Source: Altererythrobacter sp. XM-24bin4 (GTDB lineage Bacteria > Pseudomonadota > Alphaproteobacteria > Sphingomonadales > Sphingomonadaceae). From it: DNA of 64,000 nucleotides. The position numbers and the translations under genes are program-made. The stretch lies in NCBI GenBank assembly GCA_003149575.1, contig QCWG01000001.1:29183-93182 (forward strand), in the 5' to 3' direction. The notes beneath the pieces were generated by a model, which was not told where the DNA came from, did no database searches, and saw only the letters and a list, made by a program, of their open reading frames with translations. Within the stretch, counting starts at the first letter, position 1. Every line of letters starts with the position of its first letter. This document shows, piece after piece, positions 16,904 through 25,950 of the stretch.

Positions 16904-17065
16904 CCCCAGACACGAAAAATTTCAAAATTTTTTCCATGAGCTCAAATCGCGTCCGAAGAAACGCCATTGAGCGCCATAATGGACAAAAATCACTGCTCTG
17001 CTATCGCGCTGCATTCTGCGCGGAGTTGACCGCTTAGAAATTGATTTCCAAAGGGAAGTTTCAAC

Positions 17066-17860
17066 ATGTCGATTAGCGCTCAAATCGCCACCAATTTGCC
17101 CTACCTGAGACGCTATGCTCGCGCGCTGACCGGATCCCAGGAAAGCGGCGACAAGTTCGTTCGCGCAACCTTGGAGGCTGCCCTAGCTGACGAAGCGTTA
17201 AAGGCCAGCATGGCTGAAGGCCGTGTACCCTTGTACCGGGCTTTCACCACCCTTTGGCGGAGCGCGACCTCCGGAACAAGCGACACGAACAGAGCTTCTG
17301 GACTGCATGAGGGCAACGCGCAGGCGCGGCTCAGTTCGATTACGCCGCTCAACCGACAGGCACTGCTGCTGACAACACTGGAAGAGTTTCAGCCGCATCA
17401 AGTCGGCGAAATTCTCGGTGTTTCGGGAGAAGAGGTGAGCACTCTGGTCGAAGAAGCCATAACAGAGATTGACCGCGAAGCATCGACCAGTGTGCTGATC
17501 ATCGAAGACGAACCTTTGATTTCCATGCAGCTAGAGGACTTGGTGAAGTCCTTGGGACACGAGGTATTCGCCACCGCGGCGACACGCACCCAAGCACAGG
17601 AAGCCGTATCCAATGGCAAGCCGGGACTGGTTCTGGCCGACATACAGCTGGCCGACGGATCTTCAGGTCTCGATGCTGTCGATGACATTCTTGAACTGGG
17701 CGATGTGCCAGTGGTGTTTATCACCGCCTATCCAGAAAGGCTGCTTACAGGAGACAGGCCTGAGCCGACCTACCTGGTGACAAAGCCATTCCGCGAGCAG
17801 ACCGTGCGCTCGACAATGAGTCAGGCGTTATTCTTCAACTCGAGCAAGCCAATCAGCTAG
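17066..17860 (+). CDS. phyR: PhyR, anti-anti-sigma response regulator of the general stress response
   Basis: The 264-residue protein joins an EcfG-like sigma domain (residues 1-135, sigma2-like and sigma4-like parts) to a C-terminal receiver (about 143-260). The receiver has the acidic pair E147-D148, the phospho-acceptor D192 in LADIQL, T220 in VVFITAYPERLLTG and K240 in LVTKPF, the FAT-GUY type. When phosphorylated, the sigma-like domain binds NepR and releases EcfG. ATG 17066 follows AAGGGAAG. The gene is convergent and abutting with the HWE kinase, and nepR-ecfG lie just beyond it. Confidence 0.96.
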   Translation: MSISAQIATNLPYLRRYARALTGSQESGDKFVRATLEAALADEALKASMAEGRVPLYRAFTTLWRSATSGTSDTNRASGLHEGNAQARLSSITPLNRQALLLTTLEEFQPHQVGEILGVSGEEVSTLVEEAITEIDREASTSVLIIEDEPLISMQLEDLVKSLGHEVFATAATRTQAQEAVSNGKPGLVLADIQLADGSSGLDAVDDILELGDVPVVFITAYPERLLTGDRPEPTYLVTKPFREQTVRSTMSQALFFNSSKPIS

Positions 17861-19543
17861 TCAGTCCGAAAGGCGCGCTAACCTCTCTCTGATCTGAAAT
17901 TCGCGGCGAACCCGCAACGGTACGCGCAGGGTGCAGCTCACGCCTTCAGGATCGAAGCGAATTGCGACAGGTTGGCGCAGCTCATGCGCTACGATTTTCT
18001 GGATCAGATCCGTACCGAACCCCGGCGTACGCTCAGCGGCCACCTCCGGTCCACCTCGTTCTACCCAGTCAACAACGACCAGTTCTTCTCCCTCGCTCCT
18101 CCAATTGATGGAAACCCTGCCGCCTTGCTGACTTAGCGCACCGTATTTTGCGGCATTAGTGGCCAGCTCATGAATTGCCAGTCCCAGGGAAAGCGCATCG
18201 TTCGGAGCAAGCTCAATATCAGGGCCGTCCATCACAACCTCATTGCCGCCGCCGCTATATGGGGCAAGCTCAGCCTTGACGACTGAACGAAGCGGAGTGG
18301 TGCCCCATTCCGATTGCGTCAAGAGATCATGCGTTGCGGAAAGCGCGCGAACGCGGCCCTCAAGGCTGTCGGCGAAATCATTAAGGCTGGTGGTCCTCCG
18401 ACGAGTGAGCGAAATGATTGAAATGATACTGGCCAATGTATTTTTGACACGATGATTAAGCTCACGGGTCAAAGAATTGCGGATTGAATTCTGTTCCTCG
18501 AAGAATGTCAGCGCCACCTCGTCTTCGATCACTTGCCGCGTAACCAGACGCGCGAGCAAAAGCAGTAAGCTCGCCAATGCCAAACCAAACAGCAATGTTG
18601 CCATGGAAAGTGGAGACAAGCTGCCTGCTCGCGCAGATTGAATCTCAACCACAAAGGGCCTGCTTCCAACTTCAACCTGTTCGGCGATCGTCACTCCAGA
18701 CGAAAAAGCGGGAGCATTCTGCGCCAACAGATTGGCGCTCTCCGGTGGGCCGTCGAACAAGCGCGCACCCATTTGGCGGTGCACCGAATGTTCCATCGCC
18801 GTGCCCAAGAAATACTGCGCGTCAAACGGACTAAAGATGAAACCCTTCAACCGTCGCGCTTCGATCGGGCCATCAAAGACGGGCATGAACAACAGAAAGC
18901 CAATTCTTGTTGTCTCTTCGTATTGGTTCAACACCACTCTTGCGGTCGCAGTTGGCCGAACCATTCGGGCCGCTTCGTCCATCGCCGCACGCCTGACGGG
19001 ATCAGAATAGAGATCATAACCCAGCTGCGCCCGAGTCTCCTCACTATCGGGTTTCAAAAACGTGACCGGTACCAATCTTGTTTCATTCGCGCCAGATTCG
19101 CGGATAACTTTGTAATCGAACCCTTTTTCCGCACTGATCGCATTTTCGAATGCCTCTACCTGACCTACAGTGATGACTTCGGCCCAGCCAATCCCTTCAG
19201 AACCTCTTGCGTTGGAATCGAGCCGCAATTGGCTCGAAAACGTCCGGAACATTGGCAAGCGCACGTCGTCTGCCGCAGCAAACAGAGCGGATCCCGCCCG
19301 AAGATACGCTTCAGTCGTGCTGCTTCTGCGGTCCAGCTCCGCAACGAGTGTCTGCGCAACCTCACGCATGATCACACGCTCACGCTGATCTTCGCTTGAT
19401 TCGATCGCAACTACTGCCACGCTTGTAATCACGGCAACGATCAAGAAAATCAGAAGCGGTACGGCTCGAGGATAGCGCACAAGCCATTGGCTAACGCGGT
19501 TCACCCGCGGCTTGTTTCGCAAATTCTCCGCCGTATCGTGCAT
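17861..19543 (-). CDS. CHASE-domain HWE/HisKA_2 sensor histidine kinase, probable PhyR kinase
   Basis: The 560-residue protein has a membrane helix at about 25-50, a periplasmic CHASE-like sensor at about 55-300, a second helix at about 315-335, and an HWE-type kinase core. The phospho-His is H364 in RELNHRVKNTLAS, the N box is HELATNAAKYGAL (about 458), and the WxE mark appears in DWVERGG (about 493). Kinases of this class feed PhyR, and its place between phyR and nepR-ecfG supports that role, like the locus kinases PhyK or GsrK of other species. ATG 19543 is preferred to a TTG three codons upstream. The periplasmic CHASE domain implies an extracytoplasmic ligand. Confidence 0.88.
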   Translation of the reverse strand: MHDTAENLRNKPRVNRVSQWLVRYPRAVPLLIFLIVAVITSVAVVAIESSEDQRERVIMREVAQTLVAELDRRSSTTEAYLRAGSALFAAADDVRLPMFRTFSSQLRLDSNARGSEGIGWAEVITVGQVEAFENAISAEKGFDYKVIRESGANETRLVPVTFLKPDSEETRAQLGYDLYSDPVRRAAMDEAARMVRPTATARVVLNQYEETTRIGFLLFMPVFDGPIEARRLKGFIFSPFDAQYFLGTAMEHSVHRQMGARLFDGPPESANLLAQNAPAFSSGVTIAEQVEVGSRPFVVEIQSARAGSLSPLSMATLLFGLALASLLLLLARLVTRQVIEDEVALTFFEEQNSIRNSLTRELNHRVKNTLASIISIISLTRRRTTSLNDFADSLEGRVRALSATHDLLTQSEWGTTPLRSVVKAELAPYSGGGNEVVMDGPDIELAPNDALSLGLAIHELATNAAKYGALSQQGGRVSINWRSEGEELVVVDWVERGGPEVAAERTPGFGTDLIQKIVAHELRQPVAIRFDPEGVSCTLRVPLRVRREFQIRERLARLSD

Positions 19544-19573
19544 CACTGGCAATGGTCCTAACCTATTCCTCGG

Positions 19574-19598
19574 GGAACAAAAGAGCTAAGGCATCGTT
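19574..19598 (+). promoter_or_regulatory. EcfG-type promoter of nepR-ecfG
   Basis: GGAAC at 19574-19578 is followed after exactly 16 bases by CGTT at 19595-19598, a full match to the known sigma-EcfG consensus. It sits in the 128-bp gap between the divergent kinase and nepR starts, 74 bp before the nepR ATG, which gives the autoregulation known for this circuit. Confidence 0.85.
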
Positions 19599-19671
19599 CC
19601 CAAGCTTGAGTGGTGGTGATACGCTAGCCGCGCTACACCTTTGGGGATCTGCGGAAGGACGCCAATTCGGC

Positions 19672-19836
19672 ATGGGATCGGACAAACCACAATCTGGCGA
19701 CAAAACAGTGCCTAAGCCTGATTGGGCGGACGGCCTGAAGGATCTCTATGACACCGTTGTCGAAGAGCCGCTTCCGGACAGCTTTAAAGATTTGCTCGCA
19801 AAACTGGATAACCCATCTTCAGATGGAAACAGCTAA
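19672..19836 (+). CDS. nepR: NepR anti-sigma factor
   Basis: The 54-residue protein carries the NepR core: two short helices in WADGLKDLYDTVVEEPLP and PDSFKDLLAKL. NepR holds EcfG inactive until phosphorylated PhyR competes for it. The frame is open back to 19552, but the EcfG promoter lies inside that extension, so the ATG at 19672 (MGSDKPQ) is the right start; GGAAGGA is 12-18 bases upstream, a little far. The stop codon overlaps the ecfG ATG as TAATG. Confidence 0.93.
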   Translation: MGSDKPQSGDKTVPKPDWADGLKDLYDTVVEEPLPDSFKDLLAKLDNPSSDGNS

Positions 19837-20444
19837 TGGCTGAGACTAAGCGCACTGCTGCTCAGAAGCTGGAATTCAAGCGCGAGTTGGAAGCGGTGAT
19901 ACCGCATCTTCGCGCCTTCGCACGTGGCCTATGCGGACGGCCTGACATGGCCGATGACCTCGTGCAAGAAGCTCTGCTGAAGGCCTGGGCCGCGCAAGAA
20001 CGTTTTGAACCTGGCACATCCATGCGGGCATGGACATTTGTTATCCTGCGCAATGCGTATCTTACGGATATGCGCCGCAACCGCTTCCGCGGCGAATATG
20101 ACGAGAGCGTAGCAGAGAGAATCCTGACAGCGCCTGCCAGTCAGGAAGAACCCATCCATCTTTCAGACCTGCACCGCGCGTTGTTAACGCTGCCTCCTGA
20201 GCGGCGCGAAGCGCTTTTGCTGGTAGGCGCAGGCGGCTTTTCCTACGAGGAAGCAGCCAACATCTGCGGCTGCGCGATTGGCACGATCAAGAGCCGCGTC
20301 GGGCGGGCACGCGTCGCGCTTACTTCTATGATGGAAGAAGGCTCCATCCCGCAACGTTCGCTTGACGACGCAGGTGCGCATCCCGCGATACTGCAGGAAC
20401 TCAAGTCCGTCGCGAATAAAAGTGAAGAGATCGCCGAAAGCTAG
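19836..20444 (+). CDS. ecfG: EcfG, general stress response sigma factor
   Basis: The 202-residue ECF sigma factor has region 2 (DMADDLVQEALLKAWAAQERFEPGTSMRAW... at about residues 38-70, including the -10 recognition helix) and region 4 (LPPERREALLLVGAGGFSYEEAANICGC and GTIKSRVGRAR, about 110-155). It is the ECF15/EcfG type that reads GGAAC/CGTT promoters. It is translated in coupling with nepR. A 40-residue C-terminal extension (SIPQRSLDD...) follows region 4. Confidence 0.95.
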   Translation: MAETKRTAAQKLEFKRELEAVIPHLRAFARGLCGRPDMADDLVQEALLKAWAAQERFEPGTSMRAWTFVILRNAYLTDMRRNRFRGEYDESVAERILTAPASQEEPIHLSDLHRALLTLPPERREALLLVGAGGFSYEEAANICGCAIGTIKSRVGRARVALTSMMEEGSIPQRSLDDAGAHPAILQELKSVANKSEEIAES

Positions 20445-20478
20445 CCATAGCCAGCTCTCGGCGAAGCTGCTCAATTAA

Positions 20479-21111
20479 TCAGTTGGGATAGACCCACGCA
20501 GTTCCCCGCGCGAAATTATCAGAAGCGAAGCCCCAGTTAAGCTTTCCTTCAACAACCGCATCAAGATAGACCGGACGCTTGTTCTGATGGTCAAGATAAT
20601 ATGCGTGTTCCCATACATCGATAGTCAGCAGCGGGTTGAAAGCGCTATCCGCCAAAGTGTCGCTATCGTGCGTTTCTTCGATCGAAAGAACACCATTTTT
20701 CTCAGCCAGCCACACCCAGCCGCTTGCGAAATGGCCTGCGCCGCGTGACTTGAGTTGCTCCTTCAAAGCATCAAGCGAACCGAACGCTTCATCAATCTTC
20801 GCAGCCAGTTCGCCTGATGGTGCGCCGCCATCCGGGCTAAGTGAATGCCAATAGAAAGCGTGAGTCCAACTTTGCGCGGCATTGTTGAACAGGCCCTGAT
20901 TGCTGCCACGTGCTGCGGCAATTACATCGGACATCGGCTTGCCATCAAGCTCGGTGCCGTCAATTGCGGCGTTCATTTTGTCGACATAGGCTTGATGGTG
21001 CTTGGCATGATGAAAGCTCAACGTATGCGCCGAGATAGCTGGTTCAAGCGCGGTATCAGCGTATGGAAGGGGGGGTAAGGGCGAATGCCATAATAGCTCC
21101 GTTTCATTCAA
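20479..21111 (-). CDS. sodB: Superoxide dismutase [Fe/Mn], with an unusual start region
   Basis: The 210-residue enzyme has the metal ligands of Fe/Mn SOD: H in SFHHAKHH (about residue 35), H in QSWTHAFYWHS (about 84), and D and H in DVWEHAYYLDHQ (about 170). It removes cytosolic superoxide. The usual family start would be the ATG at 21091, MAFAL..., which has ACGGAG in front, but a run of seven Cs (revcomp of 21068-21074) puts that ATG out of frame and into a stop. The open frame starts instead at ATG 21111, giving an odd N-terminus MNETELLWHS. One C fewer would restore MAFALTPLPYAD. This may be a sequence error, a real change or slippage. Confidence 0.9.
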   Translation of the reverse strand: MNETELLWHSPLPPLPYADTALEPAISAHTLSFHHAKHHQAYVDKMNAAIDGTELDGKPMSDVIAAARGSNQGLFNNAAQSWTHAFYWHSLSPDGGAPSGELAAKIDEAFGSLDALKEQLKSRGAGHFASGWVWLAEKNGVLSIEETHDSDTLADSAFNPLLTIDVWEHAYYLDHQNKRPVYLDAVVEGKLNWGFASDNFARGTAWVYPN

Positions 21112-21206
21112 AATTCTGTTTGGTTACAAGTGAATAACGCACGAAACCGATATGGGTTGCACAACTCGGCTTGCAAGGAATGCAAACGGTCGCAGTGAGC
21201 TTCGGG

Positions 21207-22460
21207 CTAGTCTTCCTGAATGCGATCGACCGCGCTGGTGACCGCCACATTCATCGTCACATTGCCTAGTGTACGCATGATATCCGGCAGCATTTCAACT
21301 GCAACCAGCAACGCCAGTGGCTCCACCGGCACACCCATCGCAATGGCGATTGGTCCGATGGAAACAACAAAGCTGATCGATCCGGGCAGGCTGACCGAGC
21401 CAATGCTGATAATGATCGCCACTCCAATTCCCGCCGCCAAGAGCGTTGGAGAAATCTCGACCCCAGAAAGATGCGCGACGTAAATCGCAACCGCCAGATT
21501 CATCGCAGGGCTCGTGGCACGGAAGATCGCAACAGCCAGCGGCAATACAAACTCTGAAGTGCTTTGGCGCAGACCCAGTCTGCCAGAGCTGTCGAGCATG
21601 GCCGGCAGGCTGGCGAGCGAGCTTTGCGTCGAAACAGCTACCGCCTGTGCCGGAAGTACGGCGTTCGCAAATCGCCATGGCGAAACTCCGCCCAGCACAC
21701 ACGCAAGAATGTATGCGCCGATCAGCACGAAGCCGCCCATTGCGCTTACAACAAGGATGTAGTGACCCAGTGCAGCGAATGCCCCTCCGCCAGCGCGTGC
21801 CGCTACGCCTAAAGCCAAGGCAAACACGCCAATAGGGGCCAGCCACAAGACCCAACCAATTATCTGGAGCATCGCATTGGCAAGCGCATGAAAGAAATTA
21901 AGCAGCGTCTCGCTCTGCTTCTCAGGCAACTGGGTGATCGCAACCGCGAACAGCGCAAAGAATATCGTCAGAGGAAGCATCGCTGTTTCCGCAGCGGCGG
22001 CAACGATATTCGGTGCAACGAGTGATGCTAGAAAATCCGATAGCTCAGGTACCTGCTGCGCTTCCTGGGGCGTCTCGGCAAGGAATGCCGATGCGGATTC
22101 GGGAACAGGGACCATTGTGAGAAGCCACGGCAATAGGGCCGCCGTTATTACGCCGCCTGCAACCAACACCCCAAATACTAACAGCAACATTCGTCGAGCC
22201 GCCGCACTCGCCTTCGCAGCCGAAGCCAGCTGCACAATCCCCAGCACCAGCAAGGCAGCCACCAAGGGAATAATCGTCATTTGAAGTGCGCGCAGCCACA
22301 GCGTGCCTACCGGCCGCGTCCATTCGACAACATTGTCAATAAACGTGGTCCCTGAAAGAAACATGCCGGCAAGTAGACCGCCGACCAGCCCAGCAAATGT
22401 CCATGCCACAGGCAGTTTGATTGTCGACAATTCGAAGCGAGTTTGCGTGCCGTCCGTCAA
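21207..22460 (-). CDS. Dicarboxylate/amino acid:cation symporter (DAACS, GltP-like)
   Basis: The 417-residue membrane protein follows the sodium/proton-coupled glutamate or dicarboxylate carriers. It has about eight membrane helices and two re-entrant loops, seen as serine-rich AVSTQSSLASLPAML (about residue 290) and SLPGSISFVVSIGP (about 355), with NLAVAIYVAHLSG in the helix-7 place. It imports C4-dicarboxylates or acidic amino acids. The frame starts with TTG at 22460 behind GGGATGA; no better start gives the full first helix. It is divergent from glmM. Confidence 0.85.
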   Translation of the reverse strand: MTDGTQTRFELSTIKLPVAWTFAGLVGGLLAGMFLSGTTFIDNVVEWTRPVGTLWLRALQMTIIPLVAALLVLGIVQLASAAKASAAARRMLLLVFGVLVAGGVITAALLPWLLTMVPVPESASAFLAETPQEAQQVPELSDFLASLVAPNIVAAAAETAMLPLTIFFALFAVAITQLPEKQSETLLNFFHALANAMLQIIGWVLWLAPIGVFALALGVAARAGGGAFAALGHYILVVSAMGGFVLIGAYILACVLGGVSPWRFANAVLPAQAVAVSTQSSLASLPAMLDSSGRLGLRQSTSEFVLPLAVAIFRATSPAMNLAVAIYVAHLSGVEISPTLLAAGIGVAIIISIGSVSLPGSISFVVSIGPIAIAMGVPVEPLALLVAVEMLPDIMRTLGNVTMNVAVTSAVDRIQED

Positions 22461-22564
22461 ATTATGTCATCCCTGCTCTTCCCTTCGCGCGATAACCACG
22501 CCAAAGGCGAGTGGCAAATATTGCTACACGGATAACAGGCAAACAAGGCGGAGATGCACAACAG

Positions 22565-23902
22565 ATGGGACGAAAGTTCTTCGGCACAGACGGCATTAGG
22601 GGACGAACGAACCAGGGGGCGATGACCGCGGCGATGGTCATGCGCGTCGCACAGGCCGCAGGCGCCCACTTCGCCCGCGGAGAACACCGACATCGCGTCG
22701 TCATCGGAAAAGACACTCGCCTGTCCGGATATATGATGGAAAACGCGCTGGTCGCCGGATTCACGAGTGTTGGCGTCGATGTCATTATGACCGGCCCCTT
22801 GCCCACGCCGGCGATCGCGCTTCTTACTCGCGAAATGCGGGCGGATATGGGCGTCATGATCTCTGCCAGCCACAACCGCTATGAAGACAATGGCATTAAG
22901 CTGTTCGGCCCCGACGGCTTCAAATTGTCGGATGAAGATGAAATCGCCATTGAAGCGCTGCTCGAGGGTGAACCGCAGCTGGTTCCGCCAGCCGAAATCG
23001 GTCGTGCCCGCCGTATCGATGATGCTGCCGGCCGCTACATTCATGCGGTTAAACAGTCGATTGCCGCGGATATCCGGTTCGATGGCCTTAAAGTCGTAAT
23101 CGATTGCGCGCATGGCGCGGCCTACAAGGTCGCACCGACCGCGATCTGGGAATTGGGTGCTGATGTCATCACGCTAGGTGTGAAGCCCGACGGGCTCAAC
23201 ATCAATGACGGAGTAGGATCGACAGCGGTCGGCGTGCTCAAGGCAAAGGTCGTCGCGGAAGGCGCTGATATCGGGATTGCGCTCGACGGCGATGCAGACA
23301 GATTGATCGTTGTCGACGAAAAAGGTCAAACGGTCGATGGCGACCAGTTGATGGCGTTGATCGCGACGCGGATGCAAGAGAAGGGCAACCTGCGTGGTGG
23401 TGGGGTGGTATCCACTGTGATGTCGAACCTCGGGTTAGAGCGCTATTTGCAAGGCATAGGTCTATCGCTGGAACGCACCAAAGTCGGTGACCGCTATGTT
23501 CTGGAGCGTATGAAGGAAGGCGGCTTCAATCTAGGCGGCGAGCAGTCGGGACATATGATATTGCTCGACCATGCAACAACCGGAGATGGAACTATCGCTG
23601 CGTTGCGGGTTCTCGCCGGTCTCGTGCGGACAGGCAAACCTGCCAGCGAGCTGTTTCATCTCTTCGATCCTGTGCCGCAATTGCTCCAGAATGTCCTGTA
23701 CGAAGGCACGTCTCCACTGGCCAATGCCAACGTCCAATCGGTTATCGCAGACGCCGAAGCGGAACTCGCCGGCAAAGGACGCGTAGTGATCCGTCCTTCC
23801 GGAACAGAGCCGGTTATCCGGGTGATGGCCGAGGGCGATGACGCAGCGCAGGTAGAAGCGGTGGTCGACCGTATCTGTGACGCTGTGAGGAATGCAATCT
23901 GA
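22565..23902 (+). CDS. glmM: Phosphoglucosamine mutase
   Basis: The 445-residue enzyme converts glucosamine-6-P to glucosamine-1-P for UDP-GlcNAc and the cell wall. It begins with the family mark [13 protein letters not shown], carries the catalytic phosphoserine in [14 protein letters not shown] (about residue 102), the Mg loop LDGDADR (about 241), the sugar loop GGEQSGH (about 325) and the phosphate loop [12 protein letters not shown] near the end. ATG 22565 is chosen because it starts exactly at the conserved N-terminus. Its stop overlaps the next ATG (TGATG). Confidence 0.96.
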   Translation: MGRKFFGTDGIRGRTNQGAMTAAMVMRVAQAAGAHFARGEHRHRVVIGKDTRLSGYMMENALVAGFTSVGVDVIMTGPLPTPAIALLTREMRADMGVMISASHNRYEDNGIKLFGPDGFKLSDEDEIAIEALLEGEPQLVPPAEIGRARRIDDAAGRYIHAVKQSIAADIRFDGLKVVIDCAHGAAYKVAPTAIWELGADVITLGVKPDGLNINDGVGSTAVGVLKAKVVAEGADIGIALDGDADRLIVVDEKGQTVDGDQLMALIATRMQEKGNLRGGGVVSTVMSNLGLERYLQGIGLSLERTKVGDRYVLERMKEGGFNLGGEQSGHMILLDHATTGDGTIAALRVLAGLVRTGKPASELFHLFDPVPQLLQNVLYEGTSPLANANVQSVIADAEAELAGKGRVVIRPSGTEPVIRVMAEGDDAAQVEAVVDRICDAVRNAI

Positions 23903-24126
23903 TGCTGGAAATGCGGCCTGATTGCGAACACTGCGGTACGGATTTGCTTGCAGAGGCGCCTGGCGCGTTCATTTGCAGCTTTGAATGCACCTTTTGTGCA
24001 GAATGCGCGGAACACCTGGATGATGTCTGTCCAAATTGCGGCGGAGAGCTGATGGATCGGCCAACCCGCACCAAGAAACTGCAAGAGAAATTCCCCCCTT
24101 CAAGCGAGCGGAAATTCGCCGGATGA
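23902..24126 (+). CDS. DUF1272 zinc-ribbon-like protein
   Basis: The 74-residue protein has four Cys pairs or close Cys clusters: CEHCG, CSFECTFCAECAEH and CPNCGGEL, the pattern of DUF1272. It likely binds one or two zinc ions. Function is not known. It overlaps glmM by one base upstream and thiD by four downstream, so it is translated as part of a glmM-DUF1272-thiD unit. Confidence 0.88.
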   Translation: MLEMRPDCEHCGTDLLAEAPGAFICSFECTFCAECAEHLDDVCPNCGGELMDRPTRTKKLQEKFPPSSERKFAG

Positions 24127-24941
24127 GCACGGCCAGCCCTCCTCGCATCCTCAGCATAGCTGGATCGGATTCCTCCGGCGGCGCAGGGATCCAGGCGGAT
24201 ATCAAGACAATCACCATGCTCGGCGGCTATGCGATGACGGCTGTTACAGCCGCGACTGCGCAAAACACCATTGGTGTTCAGGCTATTGCCCCTATGGGCG
24301 GTGCCTTTGTCGGCCAGCAGATCGCGAGCTGCGTAGAGGATATCGGCGTCGACGCAGTCAAGATCGGCATGCTTCATGACCGCGATATCATCGAGCATGT
24401 TGCCAAAGAGCTCGATAGGCTTCCCCAAGGCACACCGATCGTGCTCGACCCGGTGATGATCGCGACATCGGGTTCACCATTGATCGCGCCGGATGCTATG
24501 GCAGCGATTGAAGATCTGCTCTTCTCCCGCGCCACTCTGCTCACTCCGAACCTGCCCGAGCTAGAGCATATGGCTGAACGCGAATTGCGCGATACCGGCC
24601 TGATGGAAAGCGCTGCGGCTGAGCTTGCGCGCAGCTATGACACCTATGTTCTTGCAAAGGGCGGACATTCGAGCGCAAACCAGGTCATCGATCTGCTTGT
24701 GGCTCCTGATGGCAGAGCACTGCAATACAGCCACACACGTATCGACACGCCTCATACTCATGGCACAGGGTGCACACTGTCGGCAGCAATCGCGACATTG
24801 CTGGGGCATGGCCAACCGCTTGATCATGCGATCACGCTTGCGCGCAATTTCGTCTACCGGGCGATAGAAGCTGCACCCGGGTTTGGATCCGGCAGTGGTC
24901 CGCTTGGCCACCAATTGGCCACCAAGCAGTCAGAAGCTTAA
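24123..24941 (+). CDS. thiD: Hydroxymethylpyrimidine/phosphomethylpyrimidine kinase
   Basis: The 272-residue enzyme phosphorylates HMP and HMP-P in thiamine synthesis. Ribokinase-fold landmarks are ILSIAGSDSSGGAGIQADIKT at the start, KIGMLHDRDI near 80, VLDPVMIATSGSPL near 105, LTPNLPELEHM, and the anion hole HTHGTGCTLSAAIAT near 215. ATG 24123 overlaps the DUF1272 stop. No TPP riboswitch can be seen, since the upstream DNA is coding. Confidence 0.95.
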   Translation: MSTASPPRILSIAGSDSSGGAGIQADIKTITMLGGYAMTAVTAATAQNTIGVQAIAPMGGAFVGQQIASCVEDIGVDAVKIGMLHDRDIIEHVAKELDRLPQGTPIVLDPVMIATSGSPLIAPDAMAAIEDLLFSRATLLTPNLPELEHMAERELRDTGLMESAAAELARSYDTYVLAKGGHSSANQVIDLLVAPDGRALQYSHTRIDTPHTHGTGCTLSAAIATLLGHGQPLDHAITLARNFVYRAIEAAPGFGSGSGPLGHQLATKQSEA

Positions 24942-24955
24942 GCTAGCGAGCACCC

Positions 24956-25846
24956 CTACCGGGTAAGCTCGTAAAACTCTGCGATGTGGTTCCACGCATC
25001 CTCATAGTCCTCGCACCATTTGAAGAGCTCGAGGTCCTTTTTGGCGATCGTACCTTCTTCCGCAATCGCTTCGAAATTGACAACCCGCTGCCAGAAATCC
25101 TTGCCAAACAGCAGGATCGGGATCGGTTTCATCTTGCCGGTCTGGATGAGTGTAAGCAGTTCGAAGAATTCGTCGAATGTGCCAAAGCCGCCCGGGAAGA
25201 CCGCCACGGCACGCGCCCGAAGCAGGAAGTGCATCTTGCGCAAAGCAAAATAATGGAAGTTCAGCGACAGGTATGGCGTCACGTAAGAGTTCGGCGCTTG
25301 CTCATGCGGTAGCACGATATTGAGCCCGATCGATTCAGCGCCAGCATCGCTCGCGCCGCGATTGGCCGCCTCCATGATCGATGGGCCACCACCCGAACAT
25401 ACGACGAATTGCCGCAACCCGTCTTCAATGATGGCTTTTTCCGAAGCCAATCGTGCAAGCTTATAGGCCTGATCGTAATACATTGCCTTCTCGGCAAGGC
25501 GCTTCGCGACCAATTGCTCATACTCAGTGCCGTTGGCGGCGGCATCAACCTTTGCCTGCGCAGTTTCAGGCGAAGGAATACGCGCTGAACCATACATCAC
25601 CAGTGTGGAGCCAACACGCGCTTCATCAAGCAGCATTTCCGGCTTTTGCAATTCCAGCTGAAATCGCACAGGGCGCAATTCATCGCGCAGCAGGAAGTCT
25701 GTGTCGCGAAAGGCCAGCTTGTAAGCGGGATGCTCGGTTTGCGGGGTTTGGTCAGGGCAGTTCTCAGTGAACAGCGCTTCTTCATTGGCAGGATAGAATT
25801 TGCGTCCCGCCAGCTCATGGTCATTCTGTCCATCTGTCATTGCCAT
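24956..25846 (-). CDS. LOG-family (lysine-decarboxylase-like) protein
   Basis: The 296-residue protein has the Rossmann-type LOG core: VMYGSARIPSPE near residue 80, VVCSGGGPSIMEAANRGA near 150, and the signature PGGFGTFDEFFE near 215. LOG proteins hydrolyse nucleoside monophosphates at the N-glycosidic bond. This longer bacterial group (TIGR00730-like) has an N-terminal extension of unknown role. The start is ATG 25846, with another at 25840; the frame start at 25969 adds a piece without family character. It is divergent from the phosphotransferase gene. Confidence 0.85.
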   Translation of the reverse strand: MAMTDGQNDHELAGRKFYPANEEALFTENCPDQTPQTEHPAYKLAFRDTDFLLRDELRPVRFQLELQKPEMLLDEARVGSTLVMYGSARIPSPETAQAKVDAAANGTEYEQLVAKRLAEKAMYYDQAYKLARLASEKAIIEDGLRQFVVCSGGGPSIMEAANRGASDAGAESIGLNIVLPHEQAPNSYVTPYLSLNFHYFALRKMHFLLRARAVAVFPGGFGTFDEFFELLTLIQTGKMKPIPILLFGKDFWQRVVNFEAIAEEGTIAKKDLELFKWCEDYEDAWNHIAEFYELTR

Positions 25847-25950
25847 GCGAATAGGCTTGGCGGGAATACGGAGCAAGGAACTTTGTGTTCCATGCACAAT
25901 TGCAGCCGGGCAATATGCCGCATATGCTGGCTGAGAGGGGAGAAGGATAC

